From Orientallactaga sibirica (taxonomy: Eukaryota > Chordata > Mammalia > Rodentia > Dipodidae), in NCBI GenBank assembly GCA_036365145.1, contig JAEOAD010000801.1, forward strand, positions 1-64,000: DNA of 64,000 bases. The letters are read 5' to 3'. Positions 20,736-32,995 of this stretch are shown in pieces (the first letter of the stretch is position 1; the number at the start of each line of letters is the position of its first letter). The translations under genes were made by a program, and so were the position numbers. The notes under the pieces are model-generated. The model had not been told where the DNA came from. It was given only the letters and a program-made list of their open reading frames with translations, and made no database searches.

Positions 20736-20751
20736 TGTGTCTTTTATCAAG

Positions 20752-20753
20752 TT

Positions 20754-20805
<52 letters not shown>

Positions 20806-20806
20806 T
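20752..20806. repeat. (TTTC)n microsatellite
   Basis: Pure TTTC run at the start of the segmental duplication copy 2. In copy 1 the same position is a poly-T (468-490). Confidence 0.96.
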
Positions 20807-20821
20807 TTGCTTTGTTTTCTA

Positions 20822-22421
20822 ACCACTCTCTGAATTGGGTTTTAATAAAAAATAAAATGCTTAAATTCCAATAGCTTAAAGGGGTAGGAGGAAAAGAAGC
20901 AAAAGACATCAGCCATCTATACCTGGTCTTATCTACTCCTGAATAATGGTATGAATTTAGTAGCAGAACATGTATTTTTTCCTTATGTACTCCAAATTTC
21001 TGTGAGGCCTGATTCAAAAACACACATGCCCAAAAAACAAAAAACAAAAAAAAAACAAGCAAACAAAATCCCTAAAACCTAGAAGACAGCACTAAATGTG
21101 ATATGGCTGGTCATCCATATTAGTCCAATATTTGTTTCAGACATTTAAGATAGAATCAGTATTTCATAAAACCTGTCCAAGCTTTGTCAAGAGGTTAGTC
21201 TTGTATATAAAAATATGAATAAGGTATACCAGAGAAAAACTTAAGAGAAAACCACTATGTTTCTGCAAGCCTTGGTTGTTTTAGTTTATCTGTTTTATTT
21301 TGAGACAAGGTCTTGGTTCTTTCTTTGACTGGTGTGATACTTGCTATGTAGCTCAGCCTGGCCTTGCTGAACTGTGGGCAGTCTCCCTGCCTCATCCTCC
21401 ATAGTGCTAGCATTACAAACATGTATCACCTTGGTCAGCATAGCTTTGGTTTCTCTAATTCTGGACTATTTCTTCACAGATTGAAGAGCAAGATGAAAAA
21501 AATTTCAGGGAGAAAGCAATTACTTGCATTTGTGTTTGTAAAGCATATTTAATAAATACTAAAAAAAATCTTCCATTTCAATCATATTTTTGAAGTTGTT
21601 AATGAATGCATTTCCTTATTACTTATTCCATTTGTGTCTACTGAAAACAGATGCTTTCTACATTAAAAGGATCATTTACTCAGAGCTGTGCACTTAGTTG
21701 GCACGCAGTGTTTGCTATATTCTACTCTATAGCCACAGTTCTTCATCACTTAAGATAGGGTTAATTTCTCTAACAGGATAGTAAAGATATTATTTTAAAG
21801 AAAATAAGAGAATTGACCTATATAACTAATAATATTATTACAGATTTGAAGTGAAAGGGAAACTTATCCATTTAAAATAACCATCATTGTACCCAAAGCA
21901 GATACAATCCACCATCACTGTGAAATTCCTATCACTTGATTCCTTTTAAAAAGTAAATAATTTGTTAAATCTAATTTGCTCATTATGAAATTTTATCGGA
22001 CTGACACTACTATAATAAATCTAGGTAACATAAGCTTAAATGTGTAACATGAAACATTTTTTGGAATGGATATATTTGGGAAACTATGAAATCAGTTGTT
22101 ATCATGTTCTTGCTTACCATTTCAAGTTAAAACAACACAATCAATTATATTGAATTCAATGAGAATGTCAGATAAAAAGAAAAATTGGAAAAAATAAACG
22201 TGTAATACAAGTTATGCAGATTAATGAAATGCTATACAAATGAGTGACAGTTGAAAAATACAACCTATAATCCTACTCCACTCATTTAATTAATGAGTTA
22301 AAATGAATGCCAAAACTTGTTTGGCTTGAGAGAGTAAATATATATAAATTTGAATGGCAATACATTCATATTGATAGATTAATCATTAAGCATTCTGTTT
22401 CTGTGATGGTTTCTGTACTAC
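20822..22421 (+). repeat. Direct segmental duplication, copy 2
   Basis: Partner of 490-2,049, about 20.3 kb away in the same orientation. It has no B1 at either site where the first copy has one. It retains an AT-rich segment of about 370 bp (21,964-22,333) that is missing from copy 1. Both copies include an old B1-like monomer on the minus strand (1,150-1,295 and 21,300-21,440). No open reading frame with recognisable content is present. Confidence 0.93.
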
Positions 22422-22900
22422 ATAAACAAAATCATGTGTCTAACTCGAATTCAGGCAGACCTGCAATTCACTATGTTGTCTCAGGGTGGTGCCACCACAC
22501 CCAGCTTTTCACGCCTGGCTTTTAATCTCTGATCTCCATTTTTATCTCTTGGAGTTGCAGGCCAGTTTGGGACTACAGGGAATATTCCAAGTCAAAAACA
22601 GCATGTTAAAAAATAAAGAAAAGAAAAATATCTAGGAAGCAGGCAGACAGTTCATGTAAATAAAAGACCCTCAAAACTTTAAAATATGTTCTTTTCAGAA
22701 CAAGACAGGCTAAGTGAATATCCAAAGTGCACCATCCATCCATCCATCCATCCATCCATCTATCCTTCTTTCACCTGGCCTGGTTGTTGAGCTGGATTCT
22801 CACTTGTAACTGATACTGGAGCTTGCAGAACTCCTGATATACCTGTTTCTGGCTTTAGATGTGTAAAGGAATACCATCTGGTCCTGTAGGATTGCAAGCA
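22421..22900. other. Mostly single-copy sequence with a B1 remnant
   Basis: Holds a B1 remnant (22,448-22,520, minus) and a (CATC)n run (22,733-22,762). No gene seen. Confidence 0.55.
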
Positions 22901-23240
22901 GCAAGCACCTTTGCACACAGAGCCATATCTCCAGCCTCCAGCCAGCCTTCCTCGGTTTCTTTTTTTTTTTTCTTTCCTTCTTCTTCTCTTTTTTTTTTTT
23001 TTTCGAGGTAGGGTCTCACTCTGGCTCAGGCTAACCTGGAATTCACTATGTGGTCCCAGACCTTTTTATTTTTTATTTATCAGAGAGAGACTGGGCACAA
23101 CAGGGCCTCCAGGCACTGCACATGGACACTGGATGTATTGCCATTTTGTGCACATGGCTGTACATCTGTCATGGGGAATTGAATCTGGCCTTGCTGGCAA
23201 GCACCCTTGACCATGGAGCCATTTCTCCAGTCTTCCTCAG
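22895..23240 (-). mobile_element. Nested SINEs
   Basis: A tRNA-SINE tail/head remnant (22,895-22,945), a partial reverse B1 (22,990-23,060), and a reverse tRNA-SINE (23,075-23,235) with 'ggcaagcacccttgaccatgg'. Confidence 0.82.
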
Positions 23241-23327
23241 TTTTTCTGTTTACATGACCATATATGGGCATCCTAGTATCTCTTACCACCTGACAAATAC
23301 AAAACTTTTTCTTTAAATTATAATTGT

Positions 23328-23328
<1 letters not shown>

Positions 23329-23374
<46 letters not shown>

Positions 23375-23378
23375 TATA
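23329..23378. repeat. (TTTA)n microsatellite
   Basis: Pure tetranucleotide run. Confidence 0.96.
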
Positions 23379-23621
23379 TTCTACTACCTTCTGTGTATAC
23401 AAACAGATTCCAGGGATGAGAGTAAGGATGGAACCCACACGTGGTGTTTACACACTGAGTAGATATATAACTAAAAAACAAAACATAAAACAGAGCCACC
23501 AATTTTCAGGAAATTTTTCAGAAGAGGGAGTGGAAAAGCCAGAGGGTGATCCATAATAAGGCCGGCCTATTCTCATTCATATTATCCCTCTCAAATAAAT
23601 ATCTTTTTTAATTTAAAAAAA

Positions 23622-23900
23622 ATGTATGTATGTATGTATGTATGTATGTATGTATGTATGTATGTATTTGAGAGAGAGAAATTTATCTGAGGGAGAGAAT
23701 GGGCACAGCAGGTCCTCAAGCCATTGCAAATGAACTCCAGATGCATGTGCCCAGTGGGGACACAGTGAAAGTAACTTTTTTTTGTTATTTTTGGTTTTTC
23801 TAGATAGGATCTTGCTGAAGCTCAAAGCTGACCTCCTACTCACTATGTAATCTCAGAGTCGTCTTATACACACAACGATGCTCCTACTTCTCCCTCTTTA
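23622..23900 (-). mobile_element. (GTAT)n, partial tRNA-SINE and old B1
   Basis: A (GTAT)n run at 23,622-23,668, then a reverse SINE fragment to about 23,755, then a diverged reverse B1 (23,790-23,890). Confidence 0.75.
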
Positions 23901-24008
23901 GTAAAAATAGTGGCGCATGAGTCTGGAGGTCCTTGGCAGTGGCTAGAGGCCCTGGGCACCCATTCTATCTCTCTCTGTCAAATAAATAAATGAAAATTAA
24001 AAAAAAAA

Positions 24009-24052
<44 letters not shown>
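24009..24052. repeat. (CA)n microsatellite
   Basis: 22 CA units, following a tRNA-SINE 3' half (23,915-24,008). Confidence 0.97.
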
Positions 24053-24310
24053 TGGGCTGGTGAGATGGCTTAGTGGTTAAGCGATTCCCTGTGAAGCCTA
24101 AGGACCCCGGTTTGAGGCTCGATTTCCCCAGAACCCATGTAAGACAGATGCACAAGGTGGCACATGTGTCTGGAGTTCGTTAGTAGTGGCTGGGGGCCCT
24201 GGCGCACCCATTCTTTATCTGCCTTTTTTCTCTCTGTGTCTGTTATTTTCAAAATAAAATAATAGAAAAAAATAAATAATAAAATAAAAATATGTAAATA
24301 AAATAAAATA
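24053..24310 (+). mobile_element. tRNA-derived SINE
   Basis: Full copy with A/T-rich tail. Confidence 0.94.
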
Positions 24311-24432
24311 TAGTGTGTCTCTAAGAGTCCCTGGAAAACCATGAGGAAGTAGGCTGGGCTGGGCTGTTCTGTTGTGAGGGGTTGGCTAGAAGTGGGTAAT
24401 GATCTAAAGAAAGACTGAAATTTAAAAGTATG

Positions 24433-24635
24433 ACTGGGCTGGAGAGATGGCTAAGCTGTTAAGGCTCTTGCATGCAAAGCAAAAGGACACAGGTTCGATT
24501 TACCAGCAACCATGTAAGACAGATGCACAAGGCAGCACATGTGTCTGGAGTTCGTTTGCAGTGGCTGGAGGCCCTGGTCTGCCCACTCTCTCTGATCCCC
24601 CCAATAAAATTAATTAATTAATTAATTAATTAAAG
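24433..24635 (+). mobile_element. tRNA-derived SINE
   Basis: Full copy, 'gggctggagagatggctaag', ending in (TTAA)n. Confidence 0.95.
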
Positions 24636-25007
24636 TTTGACTTCTGGGAAGAAGACCATATAAGAGAGTGAAAACTACCTTTGTCCAATTCCCTCCTTAC
24701 ACCATTGTCAAATGCTCCCTCATGGAGGATACTGTTACATTTATTATGCATCTTCTGTGTTCCATATATTATGCTAAAGTAAATGAATGACTCACATTAC
24801 CTACAATCATCCCTTCAATGCTTGTTTTGTGAAGGAAGGAAGAAAACTGGGTCCCAGTCACGTAGGATTTCTGGTCCACAGAGAATAAATTCTAGAACTG
24901 GAAAACTGAATCTCCTTTCTTAGATTTTTGAGCCGCAAATGACTTCCATCTCTCAGATGACTGGCTAGAAGAAAACATGAAACACAGAGACAAAGCAAGA
25001 CAAAGAA

Positions 25008-25115
25008 GGGGCTGGAAGGATGGCTCAGCGGTTAAGGCGCCTGCCGGCAAAGCCTAACTGCCTGGGGTTCATTCTCTCTTCCTCTCTCCTTGCACACAAA
25101 TAAATAATTAAATAA
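25008..25115 (+). mobile_element. tRNA-derived SINE with internal deletion
   Basis: The head through 'ctgccggcaaagcctaac' joins directly to 'ctggggttcattctctc', so the centre is lost. Confidence 0.85.
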
Positions 25116-25197
25116 CACTTTTTAAAAAGAAAGGTTTATAAATCACTTTGTCATATTCTGATTTTAATGATTATAGTGGTTTTGCAAGGAAGCCTTT

Positions 25198-25345
25198 TTT
25201 TTTGTCTTGAGGTAGGGTCTCACTCTAGCCCAGGCTGACCTGGAATTCACTATGTAGTCTCAGGCCCATCTGGAACTCATAGTGATCCTGCTCCCTCTGC
25301 CTCCCAAGTGTTGGGATTAAAGGCATGCACCACGACGCCTGGCAA
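25198..25345 (-). mobile_element. B1 SINE
   Basis: Reverse B1 immediately before the L1 tail. 'aaggaagcc' on both sides is its target duplication. Confidence 0.95.
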
Positions 25346-26707
25346 GGAAGCCATTTTGTTTGTTCATTTTTTTTTTTTTTTTTTTTTTTTTAATATTTAT
25401 TGACAACAAAACATACTTACATACAAAAGGTGCATAGTATTCCCTCCCCTCCCCCCATTCCCCTTTAGAACTCCACTCTCCATCATATCCCCTCCCTCTC
25501 TCCATTAGTCTCTTTTTTAATTTGATGTCATCATCTTTTACTTCTATTATGAGGGTCTTGTGGAGGTATTGCTAGGCGCAGCAAGGTCATGGATATTAAG
25601 GCCAATTTCTGTCTGGGCAGTTGCATTGTAAGGAGTCGTACCCTTCCTTTGGCTCTTCCATTCTATCCGCCCCCTCTTCCGCAATGATCCCTGAGCCTTG
25701 GAGGGTGTGACAGAGATGTTTCAGTGCTGGGCACTTCTCCATCCCTTCTTCTCAGCACTGTGTTGCCTTTTGGATCATCCCAGTGGTCATCGCCATCTGA
25801 AAAGAGAAGCTTCTCTAACCAGAAGTGAGAGTAGCATTAATATGTGAATATGAGCATTAAGTGTAGTATTTTCCGGGCAGCTTGGTGGGAGTAGTATATA
25901 CATTTAGATAAGAGCATGCTTTATACCCCTAAGGCTCATGACCTTACCTACCATAGACTTTGCTTAGGTTTTTCAGTACCAGGTATGTATTCCCTCCCGT
26001 AGAGGGGGCCTTCAGTCCAATTATAGAGCAGTTGGTTACCCCACGAGTAGACATGCCACTATTGCACCCGTTCAGTCTTTGGGCCAGTCTGGCCAAATTT
26101 GAATATTCAGTGTCCACTGTTTTCACTGCTGATGACTTCTGTCTCCCATACTCTGCATGCAGTGCAGCTTTTTCCAGCTTTCAGTTGGCTGGTCTACAGG
26201 GGGAGAAGGTTTTCTGCTCAGCACCAGCTTGCTTTCTCAGTGACCTTGCCTCTCAGGCAAGAGATGTCTTCAGCAATAGGGTCTTACTATCTGTTTCTCA
26301 GGGGAAACCAAGGGCTTTGGCAAAAGCCTTTAATGTTTTGGAGGCTACCGGGACCTCCTTGGCCAACAACTCACTGGAAGGTATCCCATCCCAGGTACTG
26401 AAAATTTTCTAGTAACAGTCTACAGCTTCTAGATGTACCATTATTCAAAAAGTAGTTTTACATAAGTCTTATTCACAATCTTTTGAAATTAGATTGACCC
26501 TCCCCCTGCCCTTCTTTTATGCATTCTCTACCCATGGCCTTGGTTAGGCCATTCCCCTCCTTGTAATCAGTCCTTCCACTTACATATGTGCAATACTGTA
26601 CACTTCAGTCCTTCCCTTTCCTCCGTCCCTTATAGCCTTTTACCAGCTTACTGGTTTCTGGTACCAATTTTTGGTTCCAGTTCACACACAAGTCTGTCTA
26701 TTTGTAG

Positions 26708-26826
26708 CTAGGATCCACATATGAGAGAGAACATGTGACGTTTGGCTTTCTGAGCCTGGGTTACCTCACTTAGTATAATCCGTTCCAGATCCATCCATTT
26801 CCCTGCAAATTTCATAATTTCATTTT

Positions 26827-26859
<33 letters not shown>

Positions 26860-29800
26860 GAGGTAGGGTCTCACTCTGGTCCAGGCTGACCTGGAATTCA
26901 CTATGTAGCCTCAGGGTGGCCTCGAACTCTTGGCGATCCTCCTACCTCTGCCTCCCGAGTGCTGGGATTAAAGGCGTGCGCCACCACGCCCGGCAATTTC
27001 ATTTTTCTTTACCGCTGAGTAGAACTCCATTGTGTAAATGTACCACATCTTTATTATCCATTCATTTGTGGTGGGACATCTAGGCTGCTTCCATTTCCTA
27101 GCTATTGTGAATAGTGCGGCAATAAACATGGTTTTGCATGTATCTCTAAGGAAGTGAGAAGAGTCTTCTGGATATATGCCTAGGAGTGCTATAGCTGGAT
27201 CATATGGTAAATCTATTTCTAGCTGTCTCAAAAACCTCCACACTGATTTCCACAATGGTTGGACCAGGTTACATTCCCACCAACAGTGTAGAAGTGTTCC
27301 TCTTTTTCCGCATCCACGCCAACACTTATTGTCATTTGTTTTCTTGATGGTAGCCATTCTGACAGGAGTGAAATGGAATCTCAAAGTGGTTTTAATTTGC
27401 ATTTCCCTGATGGCTAAGGATGTGGAACACTTTTTCAGATGTTTATATGCCATCTGTATTTCATCTTCTGTGAATTTTCTATTTAGTTCCATAGCCCATT
27501 TTTTAACTGGGTTGTTTGAATTCTTATTATTCTGTTTTTTGAGTTCTTTGTATATTCTGGATATTAATCCTCTGTCAGATGTATAGCTGGCAAAGATTTT
27601 CTCCCATTCTGTAGGTTGTCTTTTTGCTCTATTCACAGTGTCCTTTGCTGTACAAAAGCTTTGTAATTTCATAAGGTCCCATTGGTTGATTAGTGGTTTT
27701 ATTCGCTGAGCAATTGGGGTTATATTCAGAAAGTCCTTACCTATGCCAATATGATGAAGGGTGTCCCCTACTTTTTCCTCTAGCAGGTTCAGAGTTTCAG
27801 GTCTGATATCAAGGTCCCTGATCCATTTGGACTTGACTCTTGTGCATGGAGAGAGACAAGGATCTATGTTTATCCTTTTACATACCGATGTCCAGTTTTC
27901 CCAACACCACTTGTTAAAGAGGCTATCTTTTCTCCAATTAATATTTTTGGCATTTTTGTCAAAAATCAGGTGGCTGTAGCTGCTTGGATTAATATTTGGG
28001 TCTTCTATTCTGTTCCATTGATCTACCTGTCTGTCCTTGTGCCAGTACCATGCTGTTTTTGTTACTATGGCTTTGTAATATAACTTAAAATCGGGTATGG
28101 TTATACCACCTGCCTGATTTTTGTTTTGCAAAATTGTTTTGGCTATTCAAGGTTTTTTTGTGTTTCCAGATGAATTTTAGGATTGTTTTTTCTATTTCCG
28201 TGAAGAAAGCTATTGGGATTTTAATAAATAAATTTTAATAAATAAATTAAATGTATAGATTGCTTTTATAGATTTTCACAATATTGATTCTTCCAATCCA
28301 GGAGCATGGGATGTCTTTCCATTTCCTTGTGTCTTCTGCAATTTGTCGCTCGAGTTTTTTAAAGTTCTCATTGTAGAGATCCTTCACTTCCTTGTTTAAG
28401 TTTATTCCAAGGTATTTTATTTTTTTTGAGGCAATTGTGAATGGGAGAGATTCCCTGATTTCATCCTCTGCACGTTTGTTGTTAGTATATAGAAAAGCTA
28501 CTGATTTCTGTGTGTTTATTTTGTATCCTGCTACATTGCTAAAAGTGTTTATCAGCTCTAACAGTTTGCAGGTAGAGACTTTAGGGTCTGTTAGGTATAG
28601 AATCATATCGTCTGCAAATAATGATAATTTGATCTCTTCCCTTCCAATTTGTATCCCCTTTATGAGTGTCTCTTGCCTTATTGCTGTGGCTAAGACTTCC
28701 AGTACTATATTAAATAGTAGTGGGGAAAGTGGACACCCTTGTCTTGTTCCTGAATTTAGAGGAAAAGCTTCAAGTTTTTCCCCATTTAGTATTATGTTGG
28801 CTGTAGGTTTGTCATAAATAGCTTTTATTATGTTGAGATATGCTCCTTCTATTCCCAGTTTCTGTAATACTTTCACCATGAAGGGGTGTTGGATTTTGTC
28901 AAATGCCTTTTCTGCATCTATTGAGATGACCATGTGATTTTTGTCCTTCAGACCATTTATATGGTGTATTACATTTATGGATTTGCGTATGTTGAACCAT
29001 CCCTGCATCTCTGGGATAAAGCCTACTTGGTCAGGGTGAATAATCTTTCTGATAAATTCTTGTATTCTGTTTGCCAGTATTTTGTTGAGAATTTTTGCAT
29101 CCATGTTCATGAGGGAGATTGGTCTATAATTTTCTATTTTTGATCTGTCTTTGTCCGGTTTGGGTATCAGGGTGATGCTGGCTTCATAGAAGGATTTTGG
29201 TAGAGTTCCTTCCTTTTCTATTTTATGGAAAAGTTTGAGAAGCATTGGTGTTAGATCCTCCAGGACTGTCTGGTAAAATTCAGCAGTGAATCCATCTGGG
29301 CCTGGGCTTTTTTTAGTTGGGAGACTTTTTATAACTGCTTGAATCTCTGTGGCTGTTATAGTTCTATTTAAATGGTTTATCTCTTCTTGATTTAATTTTG
29401 GTAGGTCATATGAATCAAGGAATTCATCCATTTCTTTCAGGTTTTCAAACTTAGAGGCATATATATTCTTAAAGTATGTCCGTATGATTTTCTGAATTTC
29501 TTTGGTATCTGTTGTGATGTTGCCTTTTTCATCTCTAATTTTATCAATTTTTGTCTCTTCTCTCTTTCTTTTGGTCAGATTTGCTAAGGGTTTGTCAATC
29601 TTGTTTATCCTTTCAAAGAACCAACTCTTTGTTTCATTCATCTTTTTGATTGTTTTTTTGGTTTCCATTTCATTAATTCCTGCCCTAACCTTTATTATTT
29701 CTTCCCGTCTGCTAATTTTTGGTTTGCCTTGTTCTTCTTTTTCCAAGGCCTTAAGGTGAAGCATTAAATTGTTTAGTTGCGAACTCTCCAATTTCTTAAT

Positions 29801-30715
29801 ATATGCACTTAGGGCTATAAATTTCCCTCGTAGGACTGCCTTCATTTTGTCCCAAAGGTTTTGGTATGTTGTATTCTCATCATCCTTTGATTCTACGAAT
29901 TTCTTGATTTCCTTTTTAATTTCTTCAATGACCCATTCATCATTCAAAAAAGTGCTGTTTAGTCTCCATGAGTTTCTGTATGCTCTGTAGTTTTTCTTCT
30001 TGCTGATTTGCAGTTTAATCCCATTGTGGTCAGAAAGTGTACAAGGGATTATTTCAATTTTCCTGTATTTGTTAAGATTTGATTTGTGTCCTAGTATATG
30101 GTCTATTTTAGAAAATGTCCCGTGTGCTGCTGAGAAAAATGTATATTCTGCAGCATTTGGATGGAATGTTCTGTATATATCTGTTAGGTCCATTTGTTCC
30201 ATGATATCATTTAATGCAGATGTTTCTCTGTTTATTTTTTGCTGGGTAGACCTGTCAAGTGATGAGAGTGGGGTATTGAAGTCACCCACTACTATTGTGT
30301 TAGGAGATATCTCTGACCTTAGTTCTAATAGTGTTTGTTTGATGAAATTGGGAGCCCCCATGTTAGGGGCATATATGTTTAGGATTGTAATGTCCTCCTG
30401 TTGGAGTGTTCCTTTAATCAGTATAAAGTGACCTTCTTTATCTTTCCTCACAAATGTTGGATTGAAGTCTATCTTGTCAGAAATTAAGATAGCAACCCCT
30501 GCTTGTTTTCTAGGCCCATTTGCTTGAAATACCTTTTTCCAACCTTTCACCCTAAGAAGGTTTCTATTTTTTATTGAGAGATGAGTTTACTGGAGGCAAC
30601 AGATGGTAGGATCCTGCTTTTTAATCCAGTCTGCAAGTCTGTGTCTTTTGATAGGGGCATTGAGACCATTGATATTAAGAGTTATTATTGACATATATGT
30701 GTTTATTCTCACCAT
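26708..30715 (-). pseudogene. LINE-1 ORF2 (endonuclease/reverse transcriptase), multiply broken
   Basis: Start ATG at 30,715 with an in-frame stop just upstream; 46 bp separate it from the end of ORF1. The AP-type endonuclease domain opens with ITLNINGLNAPIKRHR. The codon expected for the metal-binding Glu of the QETHL motif is TAA (30,587-30,589). The reverse transcriptase follows, with AFDKIQHPF and the catalytic FADDMILYL (about 28,600-28,622). A second break near 28,219-28,249 coincides with a 14-bp tandem duplication and stops. The C-terminal part (28,131 downwards) keeps the zinc-knuckle-like region '[18 protein letters not shown]'. A B1 interrupts the last codons, and the frame ends at about 26,708. 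Confidence 0.95.
26826..26995 (-). mobile_element. B1 SINE inserted in LINE-1 ORF2
   Basis: Complete B1 with a long poly-T on the plus strand. It is flanked by 'aatttcatttttct' on both sides as target-site duplication, which proves it inserted after the L1. It shares the L1 orientation. Confidence 0.95.
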
Positions 30716-30761
30716 TCTTCTTATTTTTTAGTTTTTCCTGTTTTCCCTTTACTCACTTGTT

Positions 30762-31838
30762 TTATCTGTTATTTGAGTATGGTTTGTTTTTTCCTATTTC
30801 CTGTTGTGTGTGCTTTGCTTTCTCCTCAGCATGAATGATTCCTGCAAGTATTTTCTGTAGAGCTGGTTTAGTTGCCAAAAATTCCTTTAGCCTGTCTTTG
30901 TTGTGGAATGTCCTTATTTCTCCATGTATTTGGATAGATAGTTTTGCAGGATAAAGTAATCTCGGTTGACAGTTTTTATCTTACAGAACTTGGAATACAT
31001 CAATCCAGGCCCTTCTGGCCTTTAAAGTTTGTGTTGAGTAATCTGCTGTGAGTCTGATGAGCTTCCCTTTGTAGGTCACTTGCTTTTTCTCTCTAGCTGC
31101 TTTCAATATATTTTCTTTAGTTTGTATGTTTGGTAGTTTAATTATAATATGGCGGGGAGAGGTTCTTTCCAGGTTTTGTCTGTTTGGTGTTCTAAAGGCT
31201 TCCTGTATCTGCATTGGCATCTCTTTCCCAATTTGGGGGAAGTTTTCCTCTATGATTTTGTTGAAAACACCTACTATGCCTTTGGAGTGAAATTCTTCTC
31301 CTTCTACTATCCCTTGAATTCTTATGTTTGATCTTTTCATAGTGTCCCGAATATCCTGAAATTCCCATTCATACCTTCCTATTATTTTGTCTTTCTCTCT
31401 GTTGGACTGTATTAGATCAGCTACTTGGTCTTCTAGTTTCGATATTCTGTTCTCTCCTTCATCCATTCTACTAGAGAGATTTTCTACAGAGGTTTTAATT
31501 TCACTGACTGTGTTCTTTATTGCTAGCATTTCTGAGTGGGTTTTCTTTATTCTTTCTATTTCCGTATTTATGTCTAGTATTGACCTCCTTATTTCATTAA
31601 ATTGGTTTTCTGTGCGTTCTTTGAATCCTTTGATTTCTTCTTTGAGGTCTTTGAACGCTTTCATTTCCTCTTTGAGTTCTTTGAACATAATTATAATCAT
31701 TCTTTTGAAATCTTTCTCGGGGATGCCCTCTAAGTCAGCCTCACTGAAGGTCATTTCTGATATATTAATACTTTTTGGTGGATTTATATTGTCTGGATGT
31801 TTTGTGTTGCTTGTATTATTATGTAGAGATCTTTGCAT
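30762..31838 (-). pseudogene. LINE-1 ORF1 (RNA-binding chaperone), nonsense-mutated
   Basis: Translates as L1 ORF1p: a charged, heptad-rich coiled-coil half (around codons 30-140), then the RRM-type motif with 'SNIRIQGI', then the C-terminal domain 'QTLKARRAWIDVFQVL'. A TAA at 30,981-30,983 (codon 286) interrupts the frame. The same frame continues to family-like sequence (PRLLYPAKLS, LATKPALQKIL) and a natural stop at 30,762-30,764. ORF1p normally trimerises and coats L1 RNA in the cytoplasm. Confidence 0.93.
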
Positions 31839-32970
31839 CTTGAATTAATTTAATGCTTGGGTTTTCTAAATATCTGCAGTAATGTTAGATGTATCAATCA
31901 ATCTGATATTATATATCTTCAGTGTAGGAGTTTAAGGTGTTAAGTGTGGTTCTTAAGGCTCTCAAAGTAATCACAGAAGTGACCCTTGCCTGCTATGAGA
32001 GTATCAAGTGGGGTGAATGGAACAGACTACAGTCAAGATCCAAAAATTTAACTCAACAATGTACCCCTTCAATGAAATACAGCACAGAGTATTTGTGCAA
32101 AAGCAGGTATTATGACAAAGTCACAGTTCCTAAGGATATGTGTTAGCCCACGCCCTTAATCCTGTCAACTGGGAGGCTAAGATTTCTGATCTGTAGAGAG
32201 TTCCAAGGTCAGCTTGTGATCAAGAGAGACCCTTCCCCAATGAATGACAGAGGAAGAAACAAATCAGGAAGCAACAAATGAGCAGCCTAGAATATAGCTT
32301 ATTTAGGAATGTCAGATGTGACCATCCGTCAGGATTATATACCAGGCTTATTTGGTGGGTACTAACCTGGTGAAAAGCAAGTTACCTTTTGGAACGGGTT
32401 TGATCACAGCTATGCTGCACGGCTGCTTGGTTCCTTTGCTGTGTTGTGGATTCAGGAAGTCAGCTGCGTCTGTGGGTCTCTGCTTTCGCTGCGCCCGATG
32501 CTGCTGGCAAGCTCTTTCCCAAGTCTCTGTTGTTTGCTGCGCTTGCGCTCGTGGTGGGGGAGGGGAGGCTGTGAATGGTGGCTGAAGTCCGTCTGTTCCT
32601 CCACGCGATCCTCTTCCTCACAAGCCTCTCTGTTGGTCTCTACCATCCTCCTTCCACGTTTCTTGAGATTGTGAGGAGGCAGTGTGAGTGGAAAAATCTC
32701 CTCACCTGTCTTTAAAAGTCCTGCGGCTCAGCTGTCTCAGGCGGAGCCTAGCCGCGCCGCCGCCGCGGCAGCTTCGGCGGCCGTGGAGCCGCTTCTGCCC
32801 GCTTCTGTGGGCTCCAGACGCTCTGGATCTCTCCTACTTCTCTGCTGTGCTTGAAAGTTTACTATGTACCTCACTTTTTAGTAGAAAAGTGTATTTTGCT
32901 GGGGTTTGTTTTGCTTTTATCCCCTACCCTTTTTTGGCGAGTTTCCTATGTCGCCATCTTAACCGGAAGT
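31839..32970 (-). promoter_or_regulatory. LINE-1 5' UTR / promoter
   Basis: About 1.1 kb between the element start and ORF1. The first bases on the minus strand contain 'aagatggcgac', a YY1-type site of the kind that positions L1 transcription starts. A CpG-rich segment (32,690-32,830) with repeated GCC/CCG follows. A short B1-like stretch at about 32,145-32,230 may be an old insertion or part of this UTR type. I saw no tandem monomers of the mouse type. Confidence 0.75.
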
Positions 32971-32995
32971 CTTGTTCATTTTTTTCAATAAGACA

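Larger units (their letters stand above)
25374..32970 (-). mobile_element. Near full-length LINE-1 retrotransposon, inactive
   Basis: The minus-strand element reads from a 5' end at about 32,970 (start 'acttccggttaagatggcgac') through a 5' UTR, ORF1, ORF2, a 3' UTR with a G-rich purine tract (25,441-25,466 on the opposite strand) and a poly-A tail (25,367-25,392). Flanking 'tgttcattttt' at 25,361 and 32,973 looks like the target-site duplication. Total length is about 7.6 kb including a B1 inserted in ORF2. Both ORFs carry stops, so it cannot transpose by itself. Its good preservation suggests a moderately young insertion. Confidence 0.95.

Noticed and set aside
24053..24310. tRNA gene, from A/B-box-like sequences in the SINE head
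   Set aside because: No cloverleaf with a paired acceptor stem; the element continues into the SINE body and tail and is repeated many times.
25960..26412. 150-codon plus-strand frame
   Set aside because: Antisense to the LINE-1 3' UTR; no recognisable protein content.
28392..31848. Plus-strand frames of 140-153 codons
   Set aside because: They are antisense shadows of LINE-1 ORF1 and ORF2.
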